Source: Synechococcus sp. CC9616
GTDB taxonomy: Bacteria; Cyanobacteriota; Cyanobacteriia; PCC-6307; Cyanobiaceae
Reading direction: 5' to 3'
DNA length: 64,000 bases
Assembly (NCBI RefSeq): GCF_000515235.1
Contig: NZ_KI911558.1
Location: forward strand, 997,762-1,061,761
Program-made: the position numbers and the translations under genes
The notes under the pieces: model-generated
Databases searched by the model: none
Told to the model about the DNA's origin: nothing
Seen by the model: the letters and a program-made list of their open reading frames with translations, nothing else
In this document: positions 25,504 through 34,869 of the stretch, one piece after another
Numbering within the stretch: position 1 is the stretch's first letter
Layout: each line of letters starts with the position of its first letter

Positions 25504-25917
25504 ATGATTCGTTCTGTCCTCAACGTCATTTGGGTCGTGCTCGGGGGGCTTGTGATGGCCCTGGGATGGTGGCTTGCCTCTCTGCTCTGCGCGATCACAA
25601 TCATTGGATTGCCTTGGGCAAGAAGCTGCTGGGTGATTGGCAAGTTTTCCCTCTGGCCCTTCGGCTACGAAGCCGTCAACAGAGAACAGCTCACTGGCCA
25701 GAGAGACCTGGGAACCGGCACGGTTGGGCTGATCGGGAATGTTCTGTGGTTTGTCGTGGCGGGATGGTGGTTGGCGATCGGCCATCTCAGCTCAGCTCTG
25801 GCCTGCTTCGTCACCATCATTGGAATCCCCTTCGGAATTCAACATCTCAAGCTCGCTTTGATTGCTCTGGCGCCGGTGGGAATGACCATGAAACCGAGCC
25901 ATCGGCCATGGCTCTGA
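25504..25917 (+). CDS. YccF-family inner-membrane protein (DUF307)
   Basis: 137 residues from the ATG at 25504. Two similar halves each carry hydrophobic helices ending in a conserved turn: ITIIGLPWARSCWVIGKFSLWPFGYE and VTIIGIPFGIQHLKLALIALAPVG, the hallmark of YccF. Function is unknown. The frame extends about 19 codons upstream without support. Confidence 0.85.
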   Translation: MIRSVLNVIWVVLGGLVMALGWWLASLLCAITIIGLPWARSCWVIGKFSLWPFGYEAVNREQLTGQRDLGTGTVGLIGNVLWFVVAGWWLAIGHLSSALACFVTIIGIPFGIQHLKLALIALAPVGMTMKPSHRPWL

Positions 25918-25924
25918 ACGCGGC

Positions 25925-26278
25925 CTAAAACAGCAGAGACAACAACCAGAAAGTCAACATCGCCAGGAGTCCCGTCGTGCCGATCGCGGCAACAGCCAGC
26001 AGAAGTCCTGCGGCAAGCCCGACTCGGCGCATGGTGGCCGGGAATAACAGGTAAAGCGTCAGCCCCAGGGCCAAGGGCCAGAGCGGAGGGATCAATAAAC
26101 AGACGCCCGTCAGAACAAACAGACGAAAACGCAAATGATCACGATGCTCCTGGGCCTGAATCCGCTGCTCCTTTTCGTCCCGCAACGCGGCCAGTTCATC
26201 GTCGCTGAGCCAGCGACCATGCAGCTGAGCTGCCCTGAGGTCCTGCTCCAGTTGTGCCGGAGTTGTGCTGGGTGTCAT
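25925..26278 (-). CDS. Small membrane protein
   Basis: 117 residues: a charged N-terminal helical region (QLEQDLRAAQLHGRWLSDDELAALRDE) and two or three hydrophobic segments in the C-terminal 60 residues. No family recognised. It is convergent with yccF. Confidence 0.6.
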   Translation of the reverse strand: MTPSTTPAQLEQDLRAAQLHGRWLSDDELAALRDEKEQRIQAQEHRDHLRFRLFVLTGVCLLIPPLWPLALGLTLYLLFPATMRRVGLAAGLLLAVAAIGTTGLLAMLTFWLLSLLF

Positions 26279-26365
26279 CTCAACAGCATATGAATGCGGG
26301 TCAAGCGGACTTTGACTTTGTATCGCGTCTCGACAAAACTCCCAAACCCGCCAAATAAAAACGCT

Positions 26366-26533
26366 TCAGGACTGAGCTGGTTGCTGAAGTCGTTTGATGT
26401 AGTCGCAGATATCAAGACCAGGATCCAATTCAACATCCTTGGATTTATTGGCATCAACAATATCTTTGGCGAGGCTCAGAAGATGAGCACTGGCAAGCTT
26501 GATCTCCTTCTCGCTTTTGAAACCAGGAGACAT
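26366..26533 (-). CDS. Small helical hypothetical protein
   Basis: 55 residues starting MSPGFKSEKEIKLASAHLLS, soluble, with amphipathic helices and the end DICDYIKRLQQPAQS. Its composition is protein-like. No family recognised. Confidence 0.6.
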   Translation of the reverse strand: MSPGFKSEKEIKLASAHLLSLAKDIVDANKSKDVELDPGLDICDYIKRLQQPAQS

Positions 26534-26798
26534 TTCGGGTTAAGTCGTTGAAAAAACCCTAGGAAACCATCCATCGCACACAGTCCAAACCCACGACAGA
26601 GTGACGAACAATTTTTAATTCTCTACATAACAACGACGATATAAAAGTATCGGCAGATCACCATCCACATCTATACTGATACATCTGATACAAAATCTGT
26701 TCACGGGTTCGGCGACGAACTTTTTAAACGAGTGCCTCTAGCCAGGAACAGGAAGCATGAGATCAGTCGTCTCAGGACACTCCCGATTGCTCAGAAGC
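26534..26798. other. Intergenic, no gene seen
   Basis: AT-rich spacer with no recognisable signal. Confidence 0.4.
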
Positions 26799-27038
26799 TC
26801 AGCCGCCAACCAGGCGCGCATGGATTCTGCAGACACGGATCGCCTGCGACGGCGGGGCCTGACACAACATGCCAAGTTCATGGTTGAGCTTGCGGAACAA
26901 GGCGATATCGGCTCCAGTAAAACCCGCCAGAACGGCAAACAAACCAGACGTCATGAAGAGAACCACGTCGAAACCCCCAGAGTCTTCTTGAAAATCGTAA
27001 ACGTCTGAGTGTCTCCGCTCTAAGTGGCTCAAGCTCAT
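26799..27038 (-). CDS. Possible small membrane protein
   Basis: 79 residues from the ATG at 27038, with one hydrophobic segment (VVLFMTSGLFAVLAGFTGADIALF) flanked by charged ends. No family recognised. Confidence 0.35.
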   Translation of the reverse strand: MSLSHLERRHSDVYDFQEDSGGFDVVLFMTSGLFAVLAGFTGADIALFRKLNHELGMLCQAPPSQAIRVCRIHARLVGG

Positions 27039-27798
27039 GGCCCGACTGGTTCGGCAAGCAGATTGGTCAGTTATCCAGTTTGCTGACCAGGCAGAAAGAA
27101 CAAACCGCTTGTGCATGGTTGCGCTGGAGGACAACTTCAAACAATGCCCTTCCAGAGCTCATCCACTGGTAAGAGTTGGTGGATGGTGGAAGGTCTTTCA
27201 AGAACTTCAGACACCAATCCAGAAATTTTAAATAGACAGCTAACTTTATCCATCCATTGTCTCTGCCATGCCCCCCCATTCGTGATAACACTGTGCATAT
27301 CAGTGCACAAACCTGTTGAGATATCTCAAATTCAGAGATCTACAGCTTGTTGTCAATCCAGACCAAACAGACCTTCCGTGGAGAAATTAATCTGCACGGA
27401 ATCACTAGAAAAACAAGTCTGTGCATTTCATCAGTGATTGAACAGACGTCAGACCATCGGACTAACTTCTCCGAATTCCAAATAAAGGCTTCTTGCATCC
27501 TCAGCCCGTTCCTCGTTAATCAATTCCTTCACCCGTTCCCGCCACCAGGTGCTAACAACGGAACTGATTTCCTTGTTTGGAAGGCCACCAAAGGATTGGT
27601 CCATAGCTCGATCCGGGCTTCAAACGTACCGACCCAGGAAAACGATGCCTGAATGATGTTGCATCGCTTCACCGACAAAAGCCTCAGGCCGAACACAAAG
27701 ACACTGTTTCGTAGTTATTCACACCACGCCAGAACCAAACGCTGCAGACGATGGCCTGATGGAGCTCATGGAATTCCAGGCTCCCCCACGCCCCATCC
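27039..27798. other. Long intergenic region before the ABC transporter operon
   Basis: No convincing gene. A GTA-N8-CAC sequence at 27711-27724 is one arm short of the NtcA consensus and has no -10 element at the usual distance. The promoter of the transporter operon should lie here. Confidence 0.4.
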
Positions 27799-28803
27799 AT
27801 GACCAAACAATTTCGAAACCTGCTTTTCGCCGGCCTGGCCGTCCTGCTGGCCGTCGCTTGCTCGAAGGCACCCAACACGTCGGCTGTGAGCGGAACACCA
27901 ATCGTGCTGGGATACAGCAACTGGGCGGGATGGTGGCCCTGGGCGATCGCCGTTGAGGAAAAAATGTTCGAGAAAAACGGAGTGAACGTCGAAATGAAGT
28001 GGTTTGATGGCTACCTGCCATCGATGGAAACGTTTGCGGCCGGCAAGATCGACGGCAATTCCCAGACCCTGAACGACACGATTTCCTTTCTGCCGGGGGA
28101 GAACGGTGGAGAGGTGGTGGTGTTGGTGAACGACAACTCCTCCGGTAACGACCAGATCATTGCCGATGCCTCAATCACCTCCGTGGCAGACCTCAAAGGC
28201 AAAACAGTGGCCGTGGAAGAAGGGATCGTGGACGACTACCTGCTCAGCCTGGCGCTTCAGGACGTTGGCCTCAGTCGCGACGATGTGGTGATCAAGGGTT
28301 TGCCCACTGACCAAGCCGCGACAGCCTTCGCGGCCGGTCAGGTGGATGCGGTTGGCGCTTTCCCTCCTTACACCGGGACGGCCATGAAGCGCGAAGGAGC
28401 CCGGGTGATCGCCACCTCGAAGGACTACCCCGGCGCCATTCCTGATCTGCTGACCGTCAGCGCAGACCTGATCAAGGAGCGTCCCGACGACGTTCAGAAG
28501 ATCGTGAAAACCTGGTGGGACGTTCGCGCCTTCATGAAGGAGAACCCCGAAAAATCCGAGGAGATCATGGCCAAGCGGGCAGGCATCCCCACCGAGGAAT
28601 ACAAGCAGTACAAGGACGGCACGCGCTTCTTCACGCTGGACGAAAACCTTGAGGCGTTCAGCCCCGGTGAAGGCATGCAGCACATGCCCTATGCAGCCGA
28701 GTCCATGGCGGACTTCATGGTGACCGTTGGCTTCCTTGAAGCGAAACCGGACATGAGCAACCTGTTCGATTCCAGTTTCGTGAAGAAGGAAGCCGGCGCC
28801 TGA
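27799..28803 (+). CDS. ABC transporter substrate-binding lipoprotein (SsuA/TauA/NMT1 type)
   Basis: 334 residues with a lipoprotein signal (LAVLLAVACSK, lipid cysteine near residue 21). The fold is that of nitrate/sulfonate/taurine-type binding proteins: IVLGYSNWAGWWPWAIA at the start of the mature domain, MKWFDGYLPSMETFAAGKIDG, and DLKGKTVAVEEG as the domain hinge strand. Substrate is unknown; the WAGWWPW motif is also seen in putative nitrile, thiamine-precursor or amine importers. It heads a compact operon with permease, ATPase and a Rieske oxygenase, next to the Nit1C cluster. Confidence 0.82.
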   Translation: MTKQFRNLLFAGLAVLLAVACSKAPNTSAVSGTPIVLGYSNWAGWWPWAIAVEEKMFEKNGVNVEMKWFDGYLPSMETFAAGKIDGNSQTLNDTISFLPGENGGEVVVLVNDNSSGNDQIIADASITSVADLKGKTVAVEEGIVDDYLLSLALQDVGLSRDDVVIKGLPTDQAATAFAAGQVDAVGAFPPYTGTAMKREGARVIATSKDYPGAIPDLLTVSADLIKERPDDVQKIVKTWWDVRAFMKENPEKSEEIMAKRAGIPTEEYKQYKDGTRFFTLDENLEAFSPGEGMQHMPYAAESMADFMVTVGFLEAKPDMSNLFDSSFVKKEAGA

Positions 28804-29630
28804 TGAGCGCTACGGCCCCTGCCGCAACCATCGAGAAAAAGCCTGGTTTCCTGTCCCTGCTCGCTCTTGGGGCCAAACCTTCAAGAGCTGTTCGGGGCGG
28901 ATTGCAGGTGTCATCCTTGCTGCTTCCGTTACTTATCTGGACGGCCATCGCCGCGTTGGGCGTTGTTGATGAAAAATTCCTGCCGTCCCCTGGAGCGGTG
29001 TTCCGCTCCCTTGCCTCCATGGCGGAAAGCGGAATCCTGTTTCAGGACATCGTCGCCAGCACCGGTCGGGTGTTTGCAGGATTCCTGCTCGCGACCCTTG
29101 TAGCTGTGCCCATCGGCATCTGTATGGGGGTTTATCCGGCAGTCTGCGCCCTTTGTGAGCCATTGATCGCCATGCTGCGCTATATGCCAGCGGCGGCCTT
29201 CATCCCTCTGCTGATCATCTATCTGGGCATCGGCGAAGAGCCCAAAATCGCCCTGATCTTTCTCGGCACCGTTTTTTTCAACATCCTGATGGTGATGGAT
29301 TCGGTCAAGTTCGTCCCCAAGGAACTGATCGAAACAACACTCACCCTGGGCGGCCGCAGTCGCCAGGTGCTGGTGCAGGTCGTGGCTCGGTACAGCATGC
29401 CGAGCATCATCGACACCTTGCGCATCAATATCGCGACCTCCTGGAATCTGGTGGTGGTGGCGGAACTTGTGGCAGCGGAGGTGGGACTGGGAAAACGCAT
29501 CCAGCTGGCTCAGCGCTTCTTCCGAACGGACCAGATCTTTGCCGAACTCATTGTGTTGGGGCTGATCGGCTTCGCGATCGACATGAGCTTCAGGTTGTTG
29601 CTGCGTCTGAGCTGCCGCTGGGCTGTGTAG
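28803..29630 (+). CDS. ABC transporter permease (SsuC/TauC type)
   Basis: 275-residue inner-membrane subunit with about six helices. The BPD-transporter EAA-like loop is visible around ELIETTLTLGGRSRQVLVQVVARYSMPSIIDTLR. Its start overlaps the last base of the binding-protein gene, indicating translational coupling. It supplies the channel for the substrate delivered by the upstream lipoprotein. Confidence 0.87.
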   Translation: MSATAPAATIEKKPGFLSLLALGAKPSRAVRGGLQVSSLLLPLLIWTAIAALGVVDEKFLPSPGAVFRSLASMAESGILFQDIVASTGRVFAGFLLATLVAVPIGICMGVYPAVCALCEPLIAMLRYMPAAAFIPLLIIYLGIGEEPKIALIFLGTVFFNILMVMDSVKFVPKELIETTLTLGGRSRQVLVQVVARYSMPSIIDTLRINIATSWNLVVVAELVAAEVGLGKRIQLAQRFFRTDQIFAELIVLGLIGFAIDMSFRLLLRLSCRWAV

Positions 29631-29633
29631 GCA

Positions 29634-30401
29634 ATGGAATTACTTGTCCAGCAGGTCGGCAAACACTTCGGGGATGGTGCGGCGCGCAAAACCGTGTTGG
29701 AAGGAATCAGCTTTCGGATGCAGTCCGGCGATTTCACAGCTCTGGTGGGGAGCTCCGGTTCAGGCAAAAGCACGATTCTGCGCTTGATTGCCGGCCTTGA
29801 TCAGCCCAGCAGCGGCCGAATTGTGGTGGATGGCCAGCTGGTTGGTGGCCCAGGACCAGACAGGGGAATGGTGTTTCAGAAATACAGCCTTTATCCCTGG
29901 CTGAGTGCTGCCGAGAACGTTTCCTTCGGAATGCGTCTGCAGAACATGAAACCTGAGGAGATCCGCGAACGCACGGCCTATTTCCTTGAAGTTGTGGGCT
30001 TGCAGGACGCCGCCGCCAAACTGCCCCGCGAACTCTCCGGCGGCATGCAGCAACGTGTGGCCATCGCCCGCACCCTGGCCACTAACCCGAGTGTGCTGCT
30101 CCTCGATGAGCCCTTTGGAGCCCTGGATCTCCAGATCAGGGAATCGATGCAGGATTTCCTGCTTCAGCTCTGGCAGCGCACCGGCCTGACCGTGCTGCTG
30201 ATCACCCACGACGTGGAAGAGGCCCTGGTCCTGGCCCAGAACGTCCATGTGCTGGCCCCTAACCCGGGCCGGATCATCCGCTCTCTCGACGTGGACCTCG
30301 ATAAAAACGATCTTGATCAGCTGAGGCTGAGCAGTGATTTTCAGCAGCTGCGCCGCAGCCTGTCCGCCAGCCTCAGGCAGCTGGAGCCAACGTTCCTCTG
30401 A
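29634..30401 (+). CDS. ABC transporter ATP-binding protein (SsuB/TauB type)
   Basis: 255-residue ATPase. Walker [11 protein letters not shown]-loop [11 protein letters not shown], signature LSGGMQQR, Walker [13 protein letters not shown] and switch histidine [11 protein letters not shown] are all intact. It starts four bases after the permease stop, and its stop overlaps the start of the Rieske gene, so the operon continues into an oxygenase. Confidence 0.88.
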   Translation: MELLVQQVGKHFGDGAARKTVLEGISFRMQSGDFTALVGSSGSGKSTILRLIAGLDQPSSGRIVVDGQLVGGPGPDRGMVFQKYSLYPWLSAAENVSFGMRLQNMKPEEIRERTAYFLEVVGLQDAAAKLPRELSGGMQQRVAIARTLATNPSVLLLDEPFGALDLQIRESMQDFLLQLWQRTGLTVLLITHDVEEALVLAQNVHVLAPNPGRIIRSLDVDLDKNDLDQLRLSSDFQQLRRSLSASLRQLEPTFL

Positions 30402-31483
30402 TGCAGGCCCTTGAGAGCTTTCTACCGGCCTGGCTCTACACCGAACCGGACGTCCATCGCTGGGACTGCAGCGCGTACGCAGAGACCTTCTGGCATCCGG
30501 TCGCCGCGTCATCTCAGATCGCCCCGGACCAGAGCCAGGCCATCAACCTGCTGGGTCGACCTCTGCTGCTGACGCGCCCCGGAGCGGGAAAGCCGCGGGC
30601 GTTTCTGAACCGTTGTCCCCATCGAGGCGTGGCATTCCAAAAAGAGAGCGCCACAGGCTTGTCCTGCCGGCGTTTGATCTGCCCGTACCACGGCTGGACT
30701 TACAACCTTGAGGGAGAACTGCTTGCGGCGGTTAGGGAACAGGACCTTCCCCAGCCATTTCAGCGCAAGGACTGGCCTCTCACTGCTCTTCCCTGTCTTG
30801 TTGATGGACCCCTGATCTGGGTGGCGCTCAGCGAAGACGTGCGTCCTCTGGCGCTGCAGCTTGAGCAGGTGCATCAGGACGTGATGGACCTGTGGCGAAG
30901 CCCCCTGAAGCTGGTGCGTGAGATCCGACGCGGCCTGGCTTGCAACTGGAAAGTGGCGCACGACAACACCCTCGATGACTATCACGTTGCCGTCGCCCAT
31001 CCAACGACCCTGCACCGTGAACAGGGACCCGTGAGGGATTACGTGCACCGGTTCACGGATCTGGGGAATGTGCTGATCACACCCCATGCGGCAGGCGGGC
31101 ACTTCCACACGTTTGGGCTTCCTCCCTGGACGCACCTGATCACCTGGCCGGACGGGCGCCTGGCGCTGTTGGAGTTCCTGCCATCAAGCCCCTCCACCAC
31201 AACCCTGCAGCTGAGGTTGTTCGCCGTGCAGCAGAGCCAGTCCAAAGGAGCCGAGCAGCTCGAGCAGGAAACAGACGCCTGGCTCAACAATCTGCTGGGC
31301 TTCCTGGAGGAGGACCAGCAACTGGTGGAATCAGCGCAGCTGGGATACGAAAGCGGCATCACTCCAGGCCCTGCTCACCGGCTGGAGGAGCGGATCCTGC
31401 ACTGGCAACGGATTTACAGACGCCACCTTCCAGGATCTAAAGGTTCATGGTCTTCCGCAGCCAAGACGCCATGGCAACGTTGA
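30401..31483 (+). CDS. Rieske-type aromatic-ring/amine-type oxygenase alpha subunit
   Basis: 360 residues. The Rieske cluster ligands are C72 and H74 (RCPHRG) and C94 and H97 (CPYHGW). The mononuclear iron site fits D-x3-D-x2-H-x4-H with H195 and H200 (DNTLDDYHVAVAH). Such enzymes hydroxylate or demethylate amines, betaines, sterols or aromatics with a reductase partner, which is not seen here. It is the last gene of the ABC-transporter operon, so its substrate is probably the imported compound; that is inference. The 3' end overlaps the convergent TIM-barrel gene by 47 bases. Confidence 0.85.
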   Translation: MQALESFLPAWLYTEPDVHRWDCSAYAETFWHPVAASSQIAPDQSQAINLLGRPLLLTRPGAGKPRAFLNRCPHRGVAFQKESATGLSCRRLICPYHGWTYNLEGELLAAVREQDLPQPFQRKDWPLTALPCLVDGPLIWVALSEDVRPLALQLEQVHQDVMDLWRSPLKLVREIRRGLACNWKVAHDNTLDDYHVAVAHPTTLHREQGPVRDYVHRFTDLGNVLITPHAAGGHFHTFGLPPWTHLITWPDGRLALLEFLPSSPSTTTLQLRLFAVQQSQSKGAEQLEQETDAWLNNLLGFLEEDQQLVESAQLGYESGITPGPAHRLEERILHWQRIYRRHLPGSKGSWSSAAKTPWQR

Positions 31484-32282
31484 GCGCCTCCACATCCGCA
31501 AGCGGTTCAGCACTAAAGGGCACCATCGGCATGTAGCCATCAGGCCCGAATTCCGGAGTGATCGTGCAGGGGGTGGCCTTCCCATTGCGGCGATCGAGAA
31601 ACAGCTGCCAGCAGCGGCGATGGGCTTCCAGAGCTTCAGCCCATTCCGGAGCGAACGGATGGGGCACCGATGGCCCCTGGGCATGGCCAACACGGGCATG
31701 GATGTGGTCAACGCGGGTTGCCATGGCCTGGATCGGCTCCAGCTCCGGCGTCATCAGCCGTTCGCTGACCACGCACCAATGGCTGAGATCCGCAGTGAGG
31801 CGAAGGCGCGGGTGTTGCATCAGCCAGAAGGGCAGACGCCAGGGATCAAACAGGCTGCGGCTGCGATGTGTCTCCAGCATCACGGAACAGGGCAGCTGCT
31901 CGAGGCGATCCAGAACCGCCGCAAGGAAGTCGTGCTGCTTCTGATCAGGCCAGCAATCGCTGCCAGTGATCAGGTTGATCTTCAGAGGCTGCAGCGGCAG
32001 CGCGCGATTCAGAGCGCGATCGAGCTGGTCGAGATGCTGCCGAGGACTGTCGCTGAGATTGGGGGTGTAATCACCGCCAGTGACGATCTCCAGGATCAGG
32101 GCCTGATCGAACCGACGCCGTGCATCGAGGAGTCCACCCGAGCTGACGGTTTCAAGACAGGGATGGTCAAGGTTGATCTCGATGCCATCAAAACCGGTCG
32201 CAGCGGAACGCTGGAGGGCCTGATCCAAGGATCCGCACCAACCCCAAAGTGTTTTGAAAAGAAGAAGTTCAGCAGAACACAA
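31437..32282 (-). CDS. Xylose-isomerase-like TIM-barrel protein
   Basis: 281 residues of the sugar phosphate isomerase/epimerase (AP-endonuclease-2-like) superfamily. It begins ELLLFKTLWGW and has FDGIEINLDHP, a metal-binding strand VMLETHRSRS, LRLTADLSHWCVVSE, and VDHIHARVGHAQGP, then CTITPEFGPDGY. These supply the Glu, Asp and His ligands usual for the divalent metal site. Function is unknown. Its C-terminal codons overlap the end of the Rieske gene on the other strand. Confidence 0.75.
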   Translation of the reverse strand: MCSAELLLFKTLWGWCGSLDQALQRSAATGFDGIEINLDHPCLETVSSGGLLDARRRFDQALILEIVTGGDYTPNLSDSPRQHLDQLDRALNRALPLQPLKINLITGSDCWPDQKQHDFLAAVLDRLEQLPCSVMLETHRSRSLFDPWRLPFWLMQHPRLRLTADLSHWCVVSERLMTPELEPIQAMATRVDHIHARVGHAQGPSVPHPFAPEWAEALEAHRRCWQLFLDRRNGKATPCTITPEFGPDGYMPMVPFSAEPLADVEALNVAMASWLRKTMNL

Positions 32283-32441
32283 GGCAGGCCGGATGCAACC
32301 AATCGCGATGTAGAGAATCTGGCAGTCTCAAGCGTCGAGTGCCAAGCCGCGACAATGAATTCTGTGATGAATTCGTAACGATAAAGATCATCAACCTGAA
32401 CCTTTTTCTCAACACATTGCCCTTACCTTCGCTGGGAACAA

Positions 32442-32795
32442 GTGATCAACTCCATGATCCTTCTTCACTTCTTCGGCCTGGGAGATGTACTGCGGCGTTT
32501 TGAACTTGAGCAGCTCACCGGCTTGAATCTGATGGGGTTTCGACCCATTGCTCTTGATGAGCTGGTGATCTGGTCACAGCGCGTAGCCGACCAACAGCGC
32601 TGGGATGCCGAACGAATTCATCACGATGTTCTCAATCTCTGGATTGATCAGGCCGAAGAAATCAATGTCTGGAAGCAGCGCTTGCAGCAATCTCCAGCTG
32701 ACGTTGAACTCCTGGCAGGCATCGGCGATGAACACACTTGGCAGCAACACTGGGAATGCATGTTGCGTCAGACGCCACCGGGGGGCAGAGCCTGA
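32442..32795 (+). CDS. Hypothetical protein
   Basis: 117 residues starting MINSMILLHFFGLGDVLRRF; helical and tryptophan-rich (WSQRVADQQRW, INVWKQRL, TWQQHWECML). No family recognised. It lies between the TIM-barrel gene and the Nit1C cluster, convergent with the latter. Confidence 0.55.
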   Translation: MINSMILLHFFGLGDVLRRFELEQLTGLNLMGFRPIALDELVIWSQRVADQQRWDAERIHHDVLNLWIDQAEEINVWKQRLQQSPADVELLAGIGDEHTWQQHWECMLRQTPPGGRA

Positions 32796-32889
32796 AAACA
32801 ACTGCGATCAATTAAAAAACTAAATCAACCAAACAAAACCAACGATCAAACAAGGTGCCCCAGCGGTTCACTTATGCAACCAACATGAT

Positions 32890-33171
32890 TCAGGGAAGTT
32901 GAGCGATCACCCTGACATTCTCTTCTGGTTGGTAACGCGCCGTCCATCGGCGCAGTTGGGATTCCTCCTCATCCGTTCGCGTACAAGCAAAGCCATAGCG
33001 AGCGCGAACGCGATCAGATGCGGCTCTCAAAGCCTTCACACCAAGGGATTCGAGCTCAGATACGCGGAATGAATCGCCAGGCTTCAGATACTCCAACATC
33101 ACGGTTGAGGGTGAATACAACGTGCTGAACTGACCATCCGGCCACTGAAGTTGAAAGCGAACTTCCGGCAT
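32890..33171 (-). CDS. MSMEG_0570-family nitrogen starvation response protein
   Basis: 93 residues starting MPEVRFQLQWPDGQFSTLYS. This strand-rich N-terminus, then YLKPGDSFRVSE and the ASDRVRARYGFACTRT segment, match the small protein of Nit1C clusters known as the MSMEG_0570 family. Biochemical function is unknown. It is the last gene of the minus-strand Nit1C operon. An upstream extension to 33276 would overlap the AIR-synthase-like gene and is not needed. Confidence 0.8.
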   Translation of the reverse strand: MPEVRFQLQWPDGQFSTLYSPSTVMLEYLKPGDSFRVSELESLGVKALRAASDRVRARYGFACTRTDEEESQLRRWTARYQPEENVRVIAQLP

Positions 33172-33224
33172 GAACACAACATGAGATTTCAAATCCTGCA
33201 CCGGGATCGTCGGCTCCTGCTGTT

Positions 33225-34202
33225 TCAACTGCCACAGCCGAAACCAGTCAGGCCAAGACCCCCCTCCCAGAAACATTCAGACTCCCCGGCGCGCTCAAGC
33301 CGAACCTGACAAGACCCCTCGGCGAACCCTCCGATCCGGCAGCAGATCAGATCGGCATCTGCCTGCACCATCCGTTTGAGCCTGTCTGCATAGGACGGAT
33401 CCACCGCCAGCAGGAAACCAAAGCTTGGAAAACAGGTCAGCCATGCATCCTCGGGAACCTGATCAGGCCGTTGAACCAAGTCGAGGTCAATGCTGAGTGC
33501 ATGACCGCAGGCTTCAGAAAACATCACCGCCGTGCCTGTGATCCCACCCATGCTGATGTCCTTGGCCGCATGCACGACCCCAGCCGAAGCCAGGGCAGGA
33601 AGCAGGCTGAGATGGGAGCAAAGCGACGCAGGAGACGCCTCGGTCGCCGCATCCCAGAAGGGGTAGTGGCGATAGAAGGATCCGTTTTGATTCACCAGCA
33701 TCCAAAGCTCATCACTAGGGCGTGCCGCCCGGGCTGAGAGCACGGGCCCTTCAGCGACACCCATCACAGCGACTGACAACGCCCGATAGGGACTGTGCTG
33801 GTTGGAGTGTCCCCCCACCATGGGAACCCCGAAGCGATCGCAGGCAAATTGCATCCCGGCCAACAACTGTTCCTGACCGTCCGGGCCTTCGCTCCAGACA
33901 CTGTTCACCAGAGCTAGTGGGCGCCCCCCCATGGCAGCGATGTCGCTGAGGTTCACCAAAACCCCGCTCCAACCGGCGAACCATGGATCCTCATCCACCA
34001 GGCCGGGATGCATGCCTTCGCAGGCCAGCAGCAACTGACCGGTCTGCTGAGGCAACAGAGCAGCGTCGTCGCCCAGCATTCCAGCGGGCCCCAACTGGGG
34101 AAAAGGAAGATGGGGAAACACCTTCGCTGCTGGCTGGATGTCGCGTTTGGCGAGCAGTCCGCTCTGCTGACGCAGCGCAGCCACCAACTGCCTGAAGCTC
34201 AT
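33225..34202 (-). CDS. AIR-synthase-related protein, Sll0787 family (Nit1C)
   Basis: 325 residues of the PurM/ThiL/SelD-like superfamily. GDDAALLPQQTGQLLLACEG carries the ATP/metal-binding aspartates, and VGGHSNQHSPYRALSVAVMG and AAKDISMGGITGTAVMFSEA are the central conserved strands. Members phosphorylate or activate small substrates using ATP. The natural substrate in Nit1C clusters is unknown. Its start overlaps the GNAT gene by four bases (ATGA). Confidence 0.83.
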   Translation of the reverse strand: MSFRQLVAALRQQSGLLAKRDIQPAAKVFPHLPFPQLGPAGMLGDDAALLPQQTGQLLLACEGMHPGLVDEDPWFAGWSGVLVNLSDIAAMGGRPLALVNSVWSEGPDGQEQLLAGMQFACDRFGVPMVGGHSNQHSPYRALSVAVMGVAEGPVLSARAARPSDELWMLVNQNGSFYRHYPFWDAATEASPASLCSHLSLLPALASAGVVHAAKDISMGGITGTAVMFSEACGHALSIDLDLVQRPDQVPEDAWLTCFPSFGFLLAVDPSYADRLKRMVQADADLICCRIGGFAEGSCQVRLERAGESECFWEGGLGLTGFGCGS

Positions 34203-34867
34203 GCCGCCATGGGGGATGCCAACGTTGCCGATGGTCGCCGCTCCCGCGACGGAACGTAGTAATCGAGATCAGCCTGCATCAGGTGATGGCGAATGCCACG
34301 AATCTCAAGTTCCTCAATCGACGTCCAGTGCAGACGTCGAAAGAAACGCACATTCTGAATCTGAACCGTGGCCAGAAAACGATCACAGCCCCAGCCATTG
34401 GCGCTGGTGACAGCCTTCCAGATCAGACCCTTGCCGATCTGGTTGTGACGACGGAAGTCGCTGTGAACCCCCAGACGGCCGCCGTACCAAAGCCGAGGTT
34501 CAGTTTCGACAATCCGAACCACGCCGACCACCTTTGCCTCGCCATCGTCGTCGTTCTGCGGTTCGGAACTGTGGTGCATTGCCGCGATCGGACAGGCGAT
34601 GCGATCGAGTTCATCGCGATCTGAGCTCTCGAACACATGCTGTTCGCTGCAGAAGATGCTGCGCCGCAACGACCAGTACCCCTGCATCAGAACTGAATCC
34701 GGGCGGAGCAAGTGAAATGTGAAGCGATCCGAATGGGCGGTGGGTGAAAGGCGAAAGTCATCGGCATCGATGCCGATGCCTCCGCGAACCGAAGGGGTGA
34801 ACAGGCTGGGAGCAGAGCTGATGCTGCGGCCGATGCCTCGGCTGCTCGGATCAAGACAGAACACCAT
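34199..34867 (-). CDS. GNAT N-acetyltransferase, MSMEG_0567/Sll0786 family (Nit1C)
   Basis: 222 residues. The acetyl-CoA-binding region is visible as LGVHSDFRRHNQIGKGLIW, a variant of the Q/R-x2-G-x-G/A loop. An N-terminal segment has the Nit1C-type YWSLRRSIFCSEQHVFESSDRDELD. The acetyl acceptor is unknown. It starts two bases after the radical SAM gene stop and is co-transcribed with the rest of the cluster. Confidence 0.83.
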   Translation of the reverse strand: MVFCLDPSSRGIGRSISSAPSLFTPSVRGGIGIDADDFRLSPTAHSDRFTFHLLRPDSVLMQGYWSLRRSIFCSEQHVFESSDRDELDRIACPIAAMHHSSEPQNDDDGEAKVVGVVRIVETEPRLWYGGRLGVHSDFRRHNQIGKGLIWKAVTSANGWGCDRFLATVQIQNVRFFRRLHWTSIEELEIRGIRHHLMQADLDYYVPSRERRPSATLASPMAA

Positions 34868-34869
34868 GG

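Noticed and set aside
27711-27724. GTA-N8-CAC before the ABC transporter operon as an NtcA site
   Set aside because: One arm deviates and no -10 element lies 20-24 bases downstream.
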